DNA of 64,000 nt from Astropecten irregularis (GCA_963971285.1 OZ020250.1:17388783-17452782); one strand, 5' to 3'; counted from the stretch's first letter, positions 1 through 12,231 are shown. Notes: a model not told the origin generated them from the letters alone. Numbers and translations are program-made.

Positions 1-213
1 AGAAACCCTCTGCTAAAATATTTCTGCCTGAAATGCTACATTTTGTTGAGAAAAGTGTCTTTTCTTGCTATTTTCTTGGGACTCGGATGTCTGATTGAGC
101 TCAAATTGTAACAGGGCGTATTATTTCATGTACATGTTTGGTCAGACAAAATGTGGGTGCTGTTCTGTGACCATTACCATACTATTACCAATCATGTATT
201 ATATCTTGTTCGG
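1..213 (-). mobile_element. Partial TTAA-type MITE, family B
   Basis: Matches the family at 15000-15216 and 18108-18472: Gly/Leu-neutral core text CGATTGAGCTCAAAT-like, TTTCATGTACATG, and the right end ACCAATCATGTATTATA. It is cut by the window edge. Confidence 0.7.
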
Positions 214-314
214 CCATGTAAGCTCGCAAGTCTAAAGAAGAATGTTCTTAGCATGAGTAGGCCTATTTGGTATACCACCGTTTCACCTTAATGTCTTATT
301 TGATGTAATACATT

Positions 315-552
315 TCATAGAGCTGCTTAGCACAATAAATTGCTTAGCACAAAAATAGCTTGCCCCAATAAAACAAACCGCCATTGAAAAATTCCATTTG
401 ATATTCATGGTCAGCAAACAACAGCCAAAGAAGAAATGCAAGTGATACACAAGACACGGACATTTTGTTGTTAATCCTGTTTTTGCTAAGACAGAAATGT
501 CATGCTTAGCGAATTGTTGTGCTAAGCAGCTCTATGATTAAGAAATTGGCCC
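315..552. mobile_element. CTTAGCAC-type MITE
   Basis: Inverted ends ATAGAGCTGCTTAGCAC and GCTAAGCAGCTCTAT frame a core with TTGATATTCATGGTCAGC. Other copies lie at 1991-2232, 6412-6822, 35330-35575, 53202-53450 and (degenerate) 55047-55290. This copy is upstream of the first visible ZIP exon, in an intron. Confidence 0.75.
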
Positions 553-634
553 CTGGTCACAGTGGTTCGAATGAAGACGATTTTCCTTTCCGATGTTGAA
601 GTAATTGTGAACTTAAACTTCCTTGTTTTAACAG

Positions 635-3600
635 TACGGAACAGCATGATGTTCGTTGAAGACATCGAGATGATGAACCAGGCCTCCACTTCCCATCACC
701 ACCACCACAACCACAACCACAACCAATATCACCCCCACCCAGGCCACCACGACCACCCCCACCACGATGACAGCCCCGAGCTGGGCACCGGCCAGCACCA
801 CGGTCACAGCCACGAGCCCATGGACAGCGGCGGCGGAATCGCCACGCTGGCCTGGATCGTGGTCATGGGCGACGGCCTGCATAACTTCTGCGACGGGCTC
901 ATCGTGGGAGCGGCCTTCGCCGATAGCATCGCCGGCGGTCTCAGCACGTCCATCGCGGTCATGTGCCACGAGGTTCCGCATGAGCTAGGTAGGTCGCCTC
1001 GGACAACTCGCTCCCGCGGGCACTCTTAAATGCATAGAGCTTAAACACCTGTAGATCTATTACTCAATTTTCAGTCCCGTTCCCACATTTTTGTTGGAAG
1101 GAAATTTGAGCTTTTCGTCAATTTTGTTTCGTCGCTTTTCATTTCCACTTAAGATTAAGTTACATGTGTGCAGCTGTATTTAATTTCCTTGCCGCGTAAC
1201 TTCGTTTTCTCCTAAATGTTGTTTTCACGTGGTTCTCTCACGCATTTAATACACGGGTTTACACTTCGGCGGCCATCTTAGATTTTGATCGCAACTTCAA
1301 AACGAGGCACTTCCACGCATGCGCACTTTCCAAAGTGTAAGCCCGTCCATTGTCGAAGACAATTCACGGGTTTACACTTCGGCGGTTTTGATCGCGACTT
1401 CGAAACGAGGCACTACCACGCATGCGCTTTTTTAGAAGTGTAAACCCGTGTATTGATCTGCGTGTCTTCTAATTCTTAAACATTATTTCATTTCATCTTA
1501 ATGTCCACTTCAACCCGATTTTGCGTCACTTTAATTTCTGTCGCCTGTGCTTCATTGTGCTTTAGCCTTATATTGTTTTCAAAACTTTAGCTGTTTTTTT
1601 TTACATATTAATTTGTCCACCTCATTTTTGTTTCACGTGGCTTCATCGCGCCTGAGTTCGCTCGACTGTATTTTTGTTCAGTACTTCGCAAACTGCTTGT
1701 AGTCTGTACTTATTTGCCATACACGTATATGCATTTTGTGTACAATGTATTAATCTTGATATTCTTGTCTCCGTCTATAGGTGATTTCGCCGTGTTGCTA
1801 AAGGGAGGCATGACCATCAAGCAAGCTCTGAGCGTACAGGCCATGTCCTCGGTGCTTGCTTTCATGGGCCTGGTCATCGGCATCGCTGCCGGGAACGTGG
1901 AGGCCCTGAGCATGTGGATATTCGCACTGGCCGGCGGCATGTTCGTCTACATCTCCCTCGTTGATCTGGTAAGCCACTCCCTAGATAATTTCATGGAGCT
2001 GCTAAGCACAAGAGAATTGCTTAGCACAAAATGTCGTAGTCAATTAAACGAACCATTATTTTAAAAAAAAGTTCCAGTTGATAGTCATGGTCGGCGAACA
2101 ACAGCCAATGAACACTCACAAGTCACATACATAAGACGTGGTTATTTGGTTGTTAATCCTGTTTTTTATCAAGACAGACATTTCATGCTTAGCAAATTTT
2201 GGTGCTATAAAGCAGGGCCGTGAAATTGGCCCCAACGTTTCCAGCCTGGAAGCTGTTTAAATGCCGTGGAAGGGATCATATAAATTGGTTGGTCTCTTCC
2301 TTCCTCCATGGCCAAAGTTAGCAAAATAGTGATGATCATACTGCGTCCAGATTCAGTTTTGCCCGGTAGATCGAGCATGCATACCTTCCTAGCTCCATGC
2401 TCAGTGGGTTATACTATACCATGGAGGAAGGAAGAGACCTTCCTCCATGGTTATACCGTCAGCCTCTTTCCTTCGAAAGGAGAGTGGGGTGAAAGACTCG
2501 CGTGCAAAAACTTTAAACTCTGCTAGCGATGGCGTTGGGCGTGTGCAAACGCCCGTCACCTGACGGGTACGGTGCGCACGAGCCCGGAAACCCGGCTGCA
2601 TAAACTTCTGTTTCCAGTTCCCACACAAATTAACGGAAGGAATGTGCATAGTGTACGTGTCGTGGTTTATGTCTCTGTTATCATCAGCACTGGCACAGAA
2701 ACACCTGCTCTTTTCGCCGATTGTAAACTTTTAGGGAGACAGGTCAATTAGCATCTAAAAAGTAAATATTTTGGTCACATCTGGAATTAGGAAGGCATTC
2801 TTCGTAGTATAAACAACTTCGCTCACGTTAATCCTTGTCAGTAGAATCACAACTTTTATGGAGACAAGTCAATTAGCGGATCTTTAAGTGGACATTTGGG
2901 AGACATCGGAAATTAGGAGGGGACATTTGGATGTATTCCCTAAGGTATCCCGTGTTGATTGGATGCTATGAAGCGAAGACAGGGCAGGGGGTACCAGCTG
3001 TTACCCACTTGCTAGCAGGACCCCCCTCCCTCTCCACGGCCTTACGCCCCCTTCTCATGTCAGTCAAAACGTACGTTTCCGGCGGGCTCAAAGGCTGTGC
3101 CCCGCAAGAAGGCCTGGAATTGGGCTCGGTTGCAAGAGGTTTTCTGAGACGCATGCCATTGAGGGCACTTTGTAGGTACGTGTACTGGGAGCTTCTCCCC
3201 ACTACCACCCTCGGCTATTACCAACCTTTTGGAACCAAGCTACCTTTTAAAGACATTAGCTACCTTTTAAAGACATATTTGTATTGCCCAAATTTTATTA
3301 TCACAGACAATGCTCTCAATTATGAACAATGTACAGTGTACATGAATTACAAGTTCATTGGTTTGGAAGATGTTTAGAATAATAGGTTGGTAAAGATTGT
3401 GCACGAGTTGGTATGTCTCCCTCGGACCAAGACTGTACGCCGTGCTACTGCGGTGCTGAACTTAAATCAAAATGAGTGCAGCAATACCATGGCAGTAGCA
3501 CGGCAGTTGCGCTAAACGCCGAGCTTAAACTGTTAAAGGGAGCATATAGGCCTCCAAAAAAATTTATTGAGTTTGAGACAGAAAATGGACTCAACAGTTC

Positions 3601-4381
3601 GAAAACAGTGCAAACAGTCACCATGGGAAATCTTGGTTCATCAGATGCTGGGTTTTTCAAGGAAATCAAGATTTATTGTCTTTTCCAAAGATCGTTCGTA
3701 GATCGTTCGTCCGAACGATTTTTGGAACAAACATAAAGTAAACTATTCTTCATGTTTTATAAGAAAAATCGAGTCGTGTGTTTTCGCTATTTTCTCGTGA
3801 CTCAGATGTCCGATTGAGCTCAAATGTTCACAGGTTTATTATTTCATGTACATGTTTGATCAGACAAAGTATGAGTGCTGTCCTGTGACCTTTACCAATC
3901 GTGTATTGTACCTTTATTAAATTAATTGAAAATGTCGCGTCACTGCCGTACCGAATACCGAGAGCGCGACAGACGCTGTCGAGCCAAAGAGCTTGCCAAA
4001 CTTGAAAATGTAAAATCATTTGAGTTCGGCACGGCAGGTTTAACGCACAGGATCACGGTTTCTACTGATCCGCATCCCATTATTTTTTTAGCGTACCCTG
4101 CATAGGATGTGGATCCGCAAATCTGGGATCCTGTGTGTTAAACAAACAGGCCATAGGTATAATACCACTTACGTCATTATAACCTCATTAATAATTTTGT
4201 TTACCTATAAACCTCTTTTGTTAAATCACAGTTTCCCGAACTGATCGAGACGCTCAACAGCCGCGAAGGTCAGAAGATGCAGTTCCTGGTCCTACAGGGC
4301 CTGGGGACCATGCTGGGCGTAAGCATCATGCTCTTTATCGGCCTACACGAGGACTGGCTAAGAAAGCAACTGGACGGGTAA
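635..4381 (+). CDS. LIV-1 subfamily ZIP (SLC39) zinc transporter, last three coding exons; 5' part outside window
   Basis: Zinc (possibly also iron/manganese) importer of the plasma or an internal membrane. Exons read: 635-988, 1781-1968, 4232-4381 (TAA 4379-4381), with borders AG|TA..G|GTAGGT, AG|GT..CTG|GTAAGC and CACAG|TTT. Phases agree, and the codon split over the first intron completes the family motif HEVPHELGDF. The first exon has a cytoplasmic His-rich loop (HHHHHNHNHN, then HPHPGHHDHPHH), then the TM4 metal site HNFCDG and, across the junction, the TM5 site HEVPHE. Exon two gives the next two membrane segments (WIFALAGGMFVYISLVDL). The last exon (FPELIE to RKQLDG) holds the final membrane segment and a short tail. 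The fragment resembles ZIP6, ZIP10 and ZIP5 about equally, so no orthologue is named. Intron one carries a tandem hairpin repeat; intron two carries several MITEs. The repeat-rich region without recognised host genes follows. Confidence 0.88.
1251..1453. repeat. Two tandem hairpin units in ZIP intron
   Basis: Each about 90-100 bp unit begins ACGGGTTTACACTTCGGCGG and ends with the inverse, AAGTGTAA(A/G)CCCGT, around an inner palindrome GCATGCGC. They look like a tandemly duplicated short foldback element. Confidence 0.65.
1991..2232. mobile_element. CTTAGCAC-type MITE in ZIP intron
   Basis: Starts ATTTCATGGAGCTGCTAAGC just after the exon donor (about 20 nt away) and ends AAATTGGCCCC. The core matches the copy at 315-552. 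Confidence 0.75.
2740..3430. repeat. Dispersed repeat split by an insertion
   Basis: The flanks (GTGGACATTTGGGAGACATC, later GCTACCTTTTAAAGACATAT and GAATGCTCTCAA-like text) match the shorter copy at 36270-36490. About 250 bp near 2960-3215 has no counterpart there, is GC-richer and was not recognised. Confidence 0.55.
3528..3918. mobile_element. Composite of MITE family C (3528-3735) and family B right half (3736-3918)
   Basis: Family C starts TTAAAGGGAGCATATAGGCC and contains CAGTCACCATGGGAAATCTT and CGTTCGTCCGAACGATTT; family B follows and ends ACCAATCGTGTATTGTACC. The same C-then-B order recurs at 12775-13250. Confidence 0.65.
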
Positions 4382-5295
4382 ACTGGACCGGCCGGCACAA
4401 TGGTACGGATGGGCCGACAAACAGTACGGAAGGGCGGGCCGTGTGGCAGACGGACACGGTCGGCATCGGTGAAAACAATCTTGTAAACCTGGTGCTCCTT
4501 TGCAACAAACCAACCGATCACGTTTTGCCCAGTATTATTATGGCACACTAAATCTTTAAACGCCAAAGATTTACTAAATCTGTTGGGATATATTTTTCTA
4601 TTTGACGATTATTGTAGTATCCGTAAAGCCTAGGGTTAAGTTTTTTTCTTCTTTTCGTTTCAATGTACAGATACTGTATTACTTTATTGTATGCATTATA
4701 CAGTAACACTATAATATTCTTTACTGAATGCTTGGAGTTAGGAGGGCCTGACGCGTTTCGATCCTAGCAGGATTTTTCTCTAATATTCTTCAGTTAAGTC
4801 TCTCAAAATTTTTGAAAAATCGGGGTATACCATGTTTGATTTAGTGTGATCAGATCGCTGGTTCGCGTTATCTATTAGCCTGTTAATTATAGTGGGAAAC
4901 CAACGAGTGGTTGCAGAACACAGATTCGAATACGCGTGTGTGAACCAAGGGAGGTCCGTGTAAAGTACACGGTAAAATGCATTAACTACGGAAGCATGAA
5001 TCGACCACCCACACTTCCCGGATATATTTATTGTCTCAGAAAGACACTCTCTAATTTCTTTACAATATGGATGGCACCGTGGGAAAAATAATTTCCTGCT
5101 CACGGGATGTCGGAAAGGCATCGATATTAGAAAATATATAAGGCTCATACACAAAGATCTAGATGGAATTCAGAATTGTCATCTTCAGTTATGTATGAAT
5201 CAGAATATTTTTTTTCAAGAATCATCAACCTCAGCCTCTGTGCAAAATAATACGTGTTAATCAATTAACAATTTATTTCATCTTTCCCAGGTTTT
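4382..5295. other. ZIP 3' flank, no gene seen
   Basis: Contains a short dispersed repeat near 4731-4780 (GACGCGTTTCGATCCTAGCA) that recurs in intron 8 of both HSC70 genes and at 15240, 24070 and 37815. No AATAAA was noticed close to the ZIP stop. Otherwise nothing recognised. Confidence 0.5.
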
Positions 5296-5834
5296 GTCAT
5301 ATAAACTCCTCAAAAAAAGTTCTGCAACTCAAGTTTGAGGGATGATATCTTTTTGGTTACCCCCGGTATACTGATCTATGAACGATGAAACTGGTATCAT
5401 TAGAAAGCGTGATTATTCCTCTTTACAATGACGTGTCATTTGTTATGCTAATGTAATCATGGAATGTAGTCAGTTCTGATAAATATTCAGCCAATGTCAA
5501 AAATGAAATGTTGCCAAATTCTTTGGTTTTTCAGTAGCGAATTCCCAATCGTTTCGAGGATGGACTGAGTTTGATGAATGGTGTTGATGCGCTGATGCGT
5601 GAAAACACGGTCCAAACATGGTGTATTCTCATTTGCATTTTGCAACATTTAACTTCTGACTTTGCCCTTTATTCAGGAGAAATGCACATTCCGTGATTAC
5701 AAAATCACAACAGATGGCACATCATTGTAAAGAGGAATGATGAAGCTATCCAATGATACCAGTTTCACCGTTCATAGATCAGTAACAAAAAAGATACCAT
5801 CCCTCAAACTTGAATTGTAGAACTTTTTTTAGGT
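5296..5834. mobile_element. Non-autonomous element with long terminal inverted repeats
   Basis: The left end (AACTCAAGTTTGAGGGATG, then GATCTATGAACG, AAACTGGTATCATT, TTCCTCTTTACAATGA) is repeated inverted at the right end (CATTGTAAAGAGGAA, AATGATACCAGTTTCA, CGTTCATAGATC, CATCCCTCAAACTTGA). Arms are about 150-180 bp. The centre has no transposase reading frame. Confidence 0.75.
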
Positions 5835-6411
5835 GTGCAGACAATGTGGCTGATTTTACTTAAAACTTCTGGGAAAACATTTTATTTTGAATAGATCATT
5901 CAAAGGTTATTCGGTATGAGAAAACTGAGAAATGATCATGTAGGTTCTAAATTTGGTTTTGCTGAAACTATCAAGTACGGTTATTCCAAATTGGTGTTTA
6001 TGGAAGCATAATTATGCTTAATATTTAAATGTACAGTATATATAGGTATGGGGGAAATCCCTATCAGACGCCAAGTCAATGCACTTGCCGTTATTATACA
6101 CTGCACAAGCCCGTGCTCCAACGTTTCTGGTTGTGGCTAGTACTGGCTACCAATAGCACACGCGCCATGCAGTGCATGGCTGCAGCCGTTTCTCATGGCT
6201 TTGTGTGGTATCATGTAGTACAGCCTAGCCACAGCCAGATGTGGAACAGGGCCAAGTCATGCTGTACAATAATTTTGTCAGATACAGATAGTACTTTTGG
6301 ATTTGTCCAAATTTCAGGCTCAGACTACATCTTTATGATAATTATCATATCGTGTATATTTTATTGTATAGCATTATTAAGTTGTCTGAGACAGGACACG
6401 CCCTGGGGCCA

Positions 6412-6822
6412 ATTTCATAAAACTGTTAAGCACAAAAAATTTGCTTAGCACAAAAATGTCTCGCCCAATAAAACAAACCATCATTGAAAATTCCATTTGA
6501 TATTCATGGTCAACGACAAACAGCCAAAGAACAATTACACGTGATACACAACACCAGTGGCGTCATCAGACTTTTGAGTCTAGGGGGCACAAGGGGGGCA
6601 CTAGCAATTGTTTTCACCAACCCAAATCTCAAATGGGGGGGCACGCGGGGGGCACGAGGTTTTCCAGGGGGGCACGTGCCCCCCCCCCCCTGGCCCCCCC
6701 TTGGCGACGCCACTGCACAACACGTGGAAATTTGGTTGTTAACCCTGTTTTTTTATTAAGACGTACAGAAATGTCATGCTTAGCAAATTTTTGTGCTTAA
6801 CAGTTTAATGAAATTGGCCCCT
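6412..6822. mobile_element. CTTAGCAC-type MITE interrupted by a hAT-like element
   Basis: Ends GGGGCCAATTTCATAAAACT and AATGAAATTGGCCCC. The core is interrupted at 6555-6715 by a shorter, younger insertion. Confidence 0.8.
6555..6715. mobile_element. 161-bp hAT-like non-autonomous element with 8-bp target-site duplication
   Basis: Ends CAGTGGCGTC and GACGCCACTG are inverted. The flanks carry the exact 8-bp duplication CACAACAC (6547-6554 and 6716-6723). The interior is rich in G runs. TIR and TSD length fit the hAT superfamily. Confidence 0.85.
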
Positions 6823-7107
6823 GTATGAATGTTATTATGCAATGTATGCAGGCTAGGCTGTGGCCATCGCATATTAGTGTCCAGTCGCCTGAAAATGGAT
6901 ATAGTAAAAAAGAATGGCCGTCTCGTAATAGGCGCGTTGTTGCATCCGTCTATATACATGTAGTATATAGGCTACTCAGTACTTTGTAAGCGTTTCTCAC
7001 TGACACTGGTGAGATTCGAATCTCTGACCGTCCACGTACTAGTGCCGTCAACGGTCAACGGAGGCCAACGGTCAATTGCCCGCATACTCGTAGGACAATT
7101 AAGACTA

Positions 7108-7570
7108 TACAGGGTGTTCCCCCCCCCCCCCAAAAAAAAAAAGCAACACTTTGTGTCGAGAACTATTATATGAAAATTAAACTGTTAATCACTTCAAGAT
7201 TCATTTATATGTGATACAGCCATGTCTTGGCTATCACCATTTAGAATTTGAGCAAAATTGGACTGAAATTGAGAGAAAAAACTAAGACTGAATCACCCAA
7301 CCTCAAATTTCAATTTTTATCTTTCTTTCAATACATATTATGTGTGTATTGACCATTTGTTATGGAATACTTCAAATTTGTTTCTATAGAATTCTCTTTC
7401 AATTGGTCATATTTTCGCCAATTTCTGTCCGATTTTGCTTACATTCTACATGGTAATAGCTAGCCAAGACATGGTTGTATCATATACCTGAATCTTGAAG
7501 TGATAGACAGTTTAATTTTAACGTAATGGTTCCCGACACAGTGTTGCGTTTTTTTCTGGGACACCCTGTA
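7108..7570. mobile_element. Mariner-like non-autonomous TIR element
   Basis: Ends TACAGGGTGTTCCC and GGGACACCCTGTA are inverted and flanked by TA. The arms continue (ATCACTTCAAGATTCA against GAATCTTGAAGTGAT; CATGTCTTGGCTA against TAGCCAAGACATG). No transposase frame. Confidence 0.75.
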
Positions 7571-8084
7571 TAGCTAGAGGCATGGGCGTTGTGCACATTG
7601 CCTTGCGGGAAAATGGCCCGTACACTTTTTTTTAATGCACATGGTGTGGTCACAAGGGTAAAAATTCTCATTTTTGTGCAAGGTTCCGCTGAACGTTTTC
7701 ATGAACGCTGACCGCGACGCATAACTTTTCAGGACTTATAATTAGGGTGCATTTCGTATAGGTGCTTTTATTATTATTGGAAAGGCGTAATGCTCCCATT
7801 TGGTACTAATTAATAACTTAATTTCTGGAGGTTATAGTGTTTATCACGTTATATGGCAGAGAACTGTATGATTAGATTGAGGGATTATATTTACCGCTGT
7901 TACTATATGGCAGAATTTATAATCTGTAGAATTATTGATGTTTTCGTTGTTGTTGTTGTAATTGCTGTTGTTGTTGTTGTTGTTGTTTTTATTGTTTAAA
8001 CCTATAATACGGACACGTTTAAGGTCACTTCCATTTATTTAATTCCGTCAGTTTGATGTGCCACTAAATATTATATACTTGCCA
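7571..8084. other. Spacer with a GTT trinucleotide run, no gene seen
   Basis: A (TTG)n microsatellite lies at about 7940-7990. No coding signal recognised. Confidence 0.5.
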
Positions 8085-8520
8085 AAGTTTCGTGACTATA
8101 TCGTGGATTATGGGCGATCCAGTTTGGGGGATGAAAAGGTTATTGTTGAATGTCAATTTCAAGGGCGTGTGCAACGTTGGTAAAGGCGACAGAACAGCAC
8201 TCACACTTTGTCTGATCCAACATGTGCATGATGATAATAAGCCTGTGAAATTTGAGCTCAATCGGACATCTGAGTCACGAGAAAATAGCGAAAACCCGAC
8301 TCAATTTTTCTTTTAAAACATAAAGAAGGATTTTTTATCTTACCAAGATAAAAAATGTTTTTGGTTTTTGGTTTTACTCTTTTTGGATAAAATCACTATT
8401 TCAGGCGGATTTATTTTAACGCTGTTTCTACCAGCACCATCTTCATAGCCCGAAAGTTGTACGTAAATCTGTAAACATTTCTGTTTTGGTTTGTTACCTA
8501 TGTTGTACATGCCCTTTTCA
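8085..8520. mobile_element. Composite TTAA-family MITE
   Basis: A unit TTTCGTGACTATATCGTGGA precedes family B sequence (CAGAACAGCACTCACACTTT) and then family A right-end sequence (GCGGATTTATTTTAACG). A truncated relative with the same unusual leader is at 9522-9740. Confidence 0.6.
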
Positions 8521-8539
8521 AGGTCACTTTCTCAGAGCT

Positions 8540-9345
8540 GATTATAAGCGCGCGGATTTGCTAAGCTCGGGACATTTTTGCTAAGTTATATCCAACTCAA
8601 TATATTTGTTCTGTAACTGGCTTGCTGATTTCTGCTTAACACAAAATGATTATTTACACGCGGATTTAAGTAAGCCTAATCCTAGATATACTCGTTGAAA
8701 TTGGGTCTGTATATGTTTGTGCATGGCTGGCCACGCCTTTTTTTCTTTTTTTTTTAATCGTAATGATTTTGTGTAGCTTCAACTTCAAAGTAAGTTGAGA
8801 TGTAGTTTAGTTGAGATGTAGTTTATAATTATTTACAGGCCCAATAACATTTAGCCTGTTAACCTATCCTACCCCATGTATAAGCCGCAGCACTCTGCAT
8901 TTTAACACGTGAAGTCTGAGGAGTGATTTAGGGATAGGGTTGTGGCCTGTCGCGTTGTCGCCCTGATTTTTGTGACACGACCCGGATCATTATCGCCATA
9001 ATTGGAGTGAAGTCATTATGGTTCGAGTTATTTCGAGTCGGTTCAAACACACCTTGAGAGCTTTAGTAAATTTACCGTCACAAAATTTGTCCAATTTGTG
9101 CTCGGCTTTATGTACCATTATACGATTTAAAGAAACAAATTAACTGTATTAATTAAGTGCCTTTATAACCGTCATTTCATATGCGTTATTTATACGCATC
9201 ATTAACTGTGCTATACATTCCAAAGCATTATGACTTTTTTTATTTTAGTAAATTGTATGACTTCTCCTTATACTGGTAAAAAGTGGACGGAGGGGTATTT
9301 TGTACGTGTTGTTGGTGAAGTGGAAGTATAAGATAAGAATTAAGA
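8540..9345 (+). repeat. Segmental duplication, copy 1 (compact)
   Basis: Shares with 11040-12360 the stretch GGCCCAATAACATTTAGCCT through TTGGTGAAGTGG, including CCTACCCCATGTATAAGCCG. Copy 1 lacks three insertions present in copy 2, so it shows the empty sites. Confidence 0.85.
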
Positions 9346-9521
9346 TTAATATATGTCAGTGATCATGAGGGGCGTTGTATTGTTAATTGATTAAACCAGA
9401 AAAAAAAGCAAGATTGAGATTGTTTGCTTGAAAAGCAGTGTGTTTCATTGTGAATGTGATGTTGTTTTATACACCTAGGTAGTTATCCGTCGGCAGGGGG
9501 CGGATCCAGGGGCGTGCCCAT

Positions 9522-9740
9522 TTCGTGACTATATCGTGGATATGAGCGATCCAGTTTGGGGATGGAAAGGTTATTGTTGAATGTCAATTTAAAGGGTGTG
9601 TACAACGTTGGTAAAGGTCACAGAACAGCACTCACACTTTGTCTAATACATGAAATAATGAGCCTGTGAAAATTTGAGCTCAATCGGACATCTGAGTCAC
9701 GAGAAATAGCGAAAACTCGACAATTTTTTTCTTCTAGAAG
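9522..9740. mobile_element. Truncated composite family B MITE
   Basis: Same leader as the copy at 8085, then family B text to AAACTCGACAATTTTTTTC. The other half is absent. Confidence 0.6.
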
Positions 9741-10225
9741 GATGTTTATACGGAAGAGTATAAGGGTCACCTGCAAAAAAAATAATTCGAGTTGCTATCT
9801 TTTCCCACTTTCTTCATTCATCTCCCCCTTTCCTCCTCAACAAACCCCACCACACCTACCCCAACCACATGATACACCACTTTCTGAGGTAGAACTAGGC
9901 CTATACACTATAAGTCTTTTCAAGTTTTTTTGACCTCGCTATACACTACACTGATAAAAGCTTCTTAAAACTTTTGGAGCGCATTCCAGTTTTTCTTATT
10001 TTCTTTATTTCTCAAAATAATATGCAAAAATAAGACGTCTCTCTTTCTGTATCCATCAATTTGTTTGTTTTTATGGTCAGGCGATTGGGTCTTGTCTCTT
10101 CTTTGTTTTTCCTTTCAACAGACCGGCTATACAATCATGTATGATTTTGGTCTTCCTTTTCGCACACAAACATTGCTGTGTCGATCACACTACCGGATAC
10201 AATGCAGACGGGTACTACGGACAAT

Positions 10226-10741
10226 ACCGGTGTATATCTGTCCCCCTTCAAAACGTGCCCCCCGTACAGATTCAGCCAGCTAAAAGTGTCTCCCGCCGTG
10301 TTAATTATGTCCCCCCTGAGTTTAACCTGTCCCCCTCCATGTAATTTGTGTCCCCCCTGGTTGTTCATGGATAATGTGATATTCCCGTGCTATTAAATGA
10401 ATAAAACCATGATTAGATATGCATTTTGACTGCTTTTTAACCATTGATTGAAATAAAATTCACGTGGGTGCACCTGAACTTAAGGTGAAAAAAGTCATGG
10501 CAACGACTGAGTCGTGTCTAGTCTCAAAGCGTGTATCCGTATAACCATAACGTATCGTACGCTTATTTTGTGCAGTCTCCGTGGTTTGCATAGAGTAAGG
10601 AAGACAGATATAATCTGAGGGGGACAGATTCATCCATGTGAACGTGTACCCACGGACAGCTGTATATGTGGACGCAACGGCGTAAATGTGTTCGCGCGGA
10701 CTCGTTTTGAGGGGGGACAGAAATAACCTCTACACCGGTAA
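10226..10741. mobile_element. TIR element with CCCCC-rich interior
   Basis: ACCGGTGTATATCTGTCCCC at the left is matched inverted by GGGGACAGAAATAACC..TACACCGGT at the right. Several TGTCCCCC/GGGGGACA motifs recur inside. No enzyme frame. Confidence 0.65.
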
Positions 10742-11086
10742 CTCGCCGCGGCGAGATAGTTACTCGATTTATTTTTTCAGGTGGCCCTTATACTCTTCCG
10801 TAGTTTTATCTTGGCAAGACCCCCCCCAAAAAAAAAAAATGGTGTTTGTTATACAGGGATGAGATTTCTTAGATTAAAATCTGATTTCAGATTAATTTTT
10901 TTTCGTCACAGGCTGTGTACAAATTAGTATAGGAAATTTTCAGATTTCAGACTTTTTATGCTCCTTGTCAGCTGTTTTCAGACATTTTTATCATTGGTCA
11001 ATCTCATCCCTGGTTATAGGCCTATTCAACAATTCCCAAGTAACTAATTTGTTATGTAAGTGGCCTGCTGCTGATATCTGCGTAAA

Positions 11087-11346
11087 GGTAGTATCATACT
11101 TTGGTAAGAAACCAAAACAGAAATGTTCACAGATTTACGTATAACTTACAGGGTATGAAGATTTTTGATCTTTTAAAAGATCAAAAATAAAAGAGAAAAG
11201 ACATAAGAAATACTGTGGCTGTTTTCTCAAAAAGTGGGCACCGTATGTGAATGAAATTTTCACAGATGACTGTTAATGTATCTTGATATTTTTGCCCATG
11301 AATTTGTATTTCTTTGATAAAAACCAAAGTATGGTACTACCTTTAA
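11087..11346. mobile_element. Family A TTAA MITE inserted in the duplication
   Basis: Ends AGGTAGTATCATACTTTGGT and ACCAAAGTATGGTACTACCT. The right flank TTAACACAAATGG equals the empty-site sequence TTAACACAAAATG in copy 1, which supports TTAA-targeted insertion. Confidence 0.8.
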
Positions 11347-11655
11347 CACAAATGGTTATTTGCACGCCAGGGTTTTAAAGTAGCCTAATTCTAGAACTCG
11401 TTGAAATCGGGTCAATAGGTTTGAGTATGGGGGGCATGCCTGTTTTTGTTTTAATCGTAATAATTTTATGTGTCTTCAAAGTAAGGTGATAAGTGGCTTA
11501 TATTTACAGGCCCAATAACATTTAGCCTGTTAACCTATCCTACCCCATGTATAAGCCGCAGCACTCTGCATTATAACACGTGAAGTCTGAGGAGTGATTT
11601 ATATTAGGGATAGGGTTGTTGCCTGTCGCGTTGTTGCCCTGATTTTTGTGGCACG

Positions 11656-11805
11656 ACTTGGGGTCATTTTCACGAAGCCCAACGATCGATCGTAACTCGA
11701 GTTACGAAGGATAACCCATCGTATCCTTCGACTTGTACGGGAGGCTACAATGTATCATAAGTCCTACGATTGATAGTAAGTTACGATGAGTATGGTGAAA
11801 TCGAA
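11656..11805. repeat. Hairpin repeat inserted in the duplication
   Basis: Begins GGGGTCATTTTCACGAAG and ends GGTGAAATCGAACCCC. The core contains GATCGATCGTAACTCG and CCTACGATTGATAGT. Absent from copy 1. Confidence 0.65.
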
Positions 11806-11949
11806 CCCCGGATCATTATCGGCATAATGGAGTGAAGTCATTATGGTTAGAGTTATTTCGAGTCGGTTCAAACACATCTTGAGAGCTTTATTACATTTAC
11901 GGTCACAAAATTATCCAATTTGTGCTCGGCTTTACCATTACGATTTTAA

Positions 11950-12231
11950 TAAAGAAGAACAATAATCAAATAACCACAAGGTAAACTGACTGAATTTAAA
12001 GTCATTGAAAAGTCAACAAAGAAAAATTTACTGGAGTGGGATTCGAACCGGCGACCTCCTGAATACCGTACCGGCGCTCTACCAACTGAGCCATCCAGCC
12101 CTAATAGTTGACCATTTGGACACCACCAACGTAGGGTTGGATGGCAGTTGGTAGAGCGCCTATACGGTATTCGGGAGGTCGCCGGTTCGAATCCCGCTCC
12201 AGTCAATTTTTCTTCGTTCACTTTTCATTAT
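11950..12231. mobile_element. Head-to-head pair of tRNA-derived SINE copies
   Basis: A minus-strand and a plus-strand unit meet near 12110. Each has a B-box-like GGTTCGAATCC and an A-box-like GTTGGTAGAGCGCC, and each ends AATTTTTCTT(C/T)GTTCAC. Similar inverted pairs are at 26600-26830 and 57080-57360. Confidence 0.75.

Noticed and set aside
562..634. ATG at 562 as the start of a His-rich protein
   Set aside because: A pyrimidine-rich acceptor ends at 634 and the downstream sequence is the middle of a ZIP transporter, so the preceding codons are intron.
12050..12215. tRNA genes (A-box and B-box with GGTTCGAATCC)
   Set aside because: Multiple dispersed copies share long tails, the acceptor stems do not pair, and many copies are truncated or inverted. 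They are tRNA-derived SINEs. The same applies to 26640-26760, 29730-29812 and 57140-57310.
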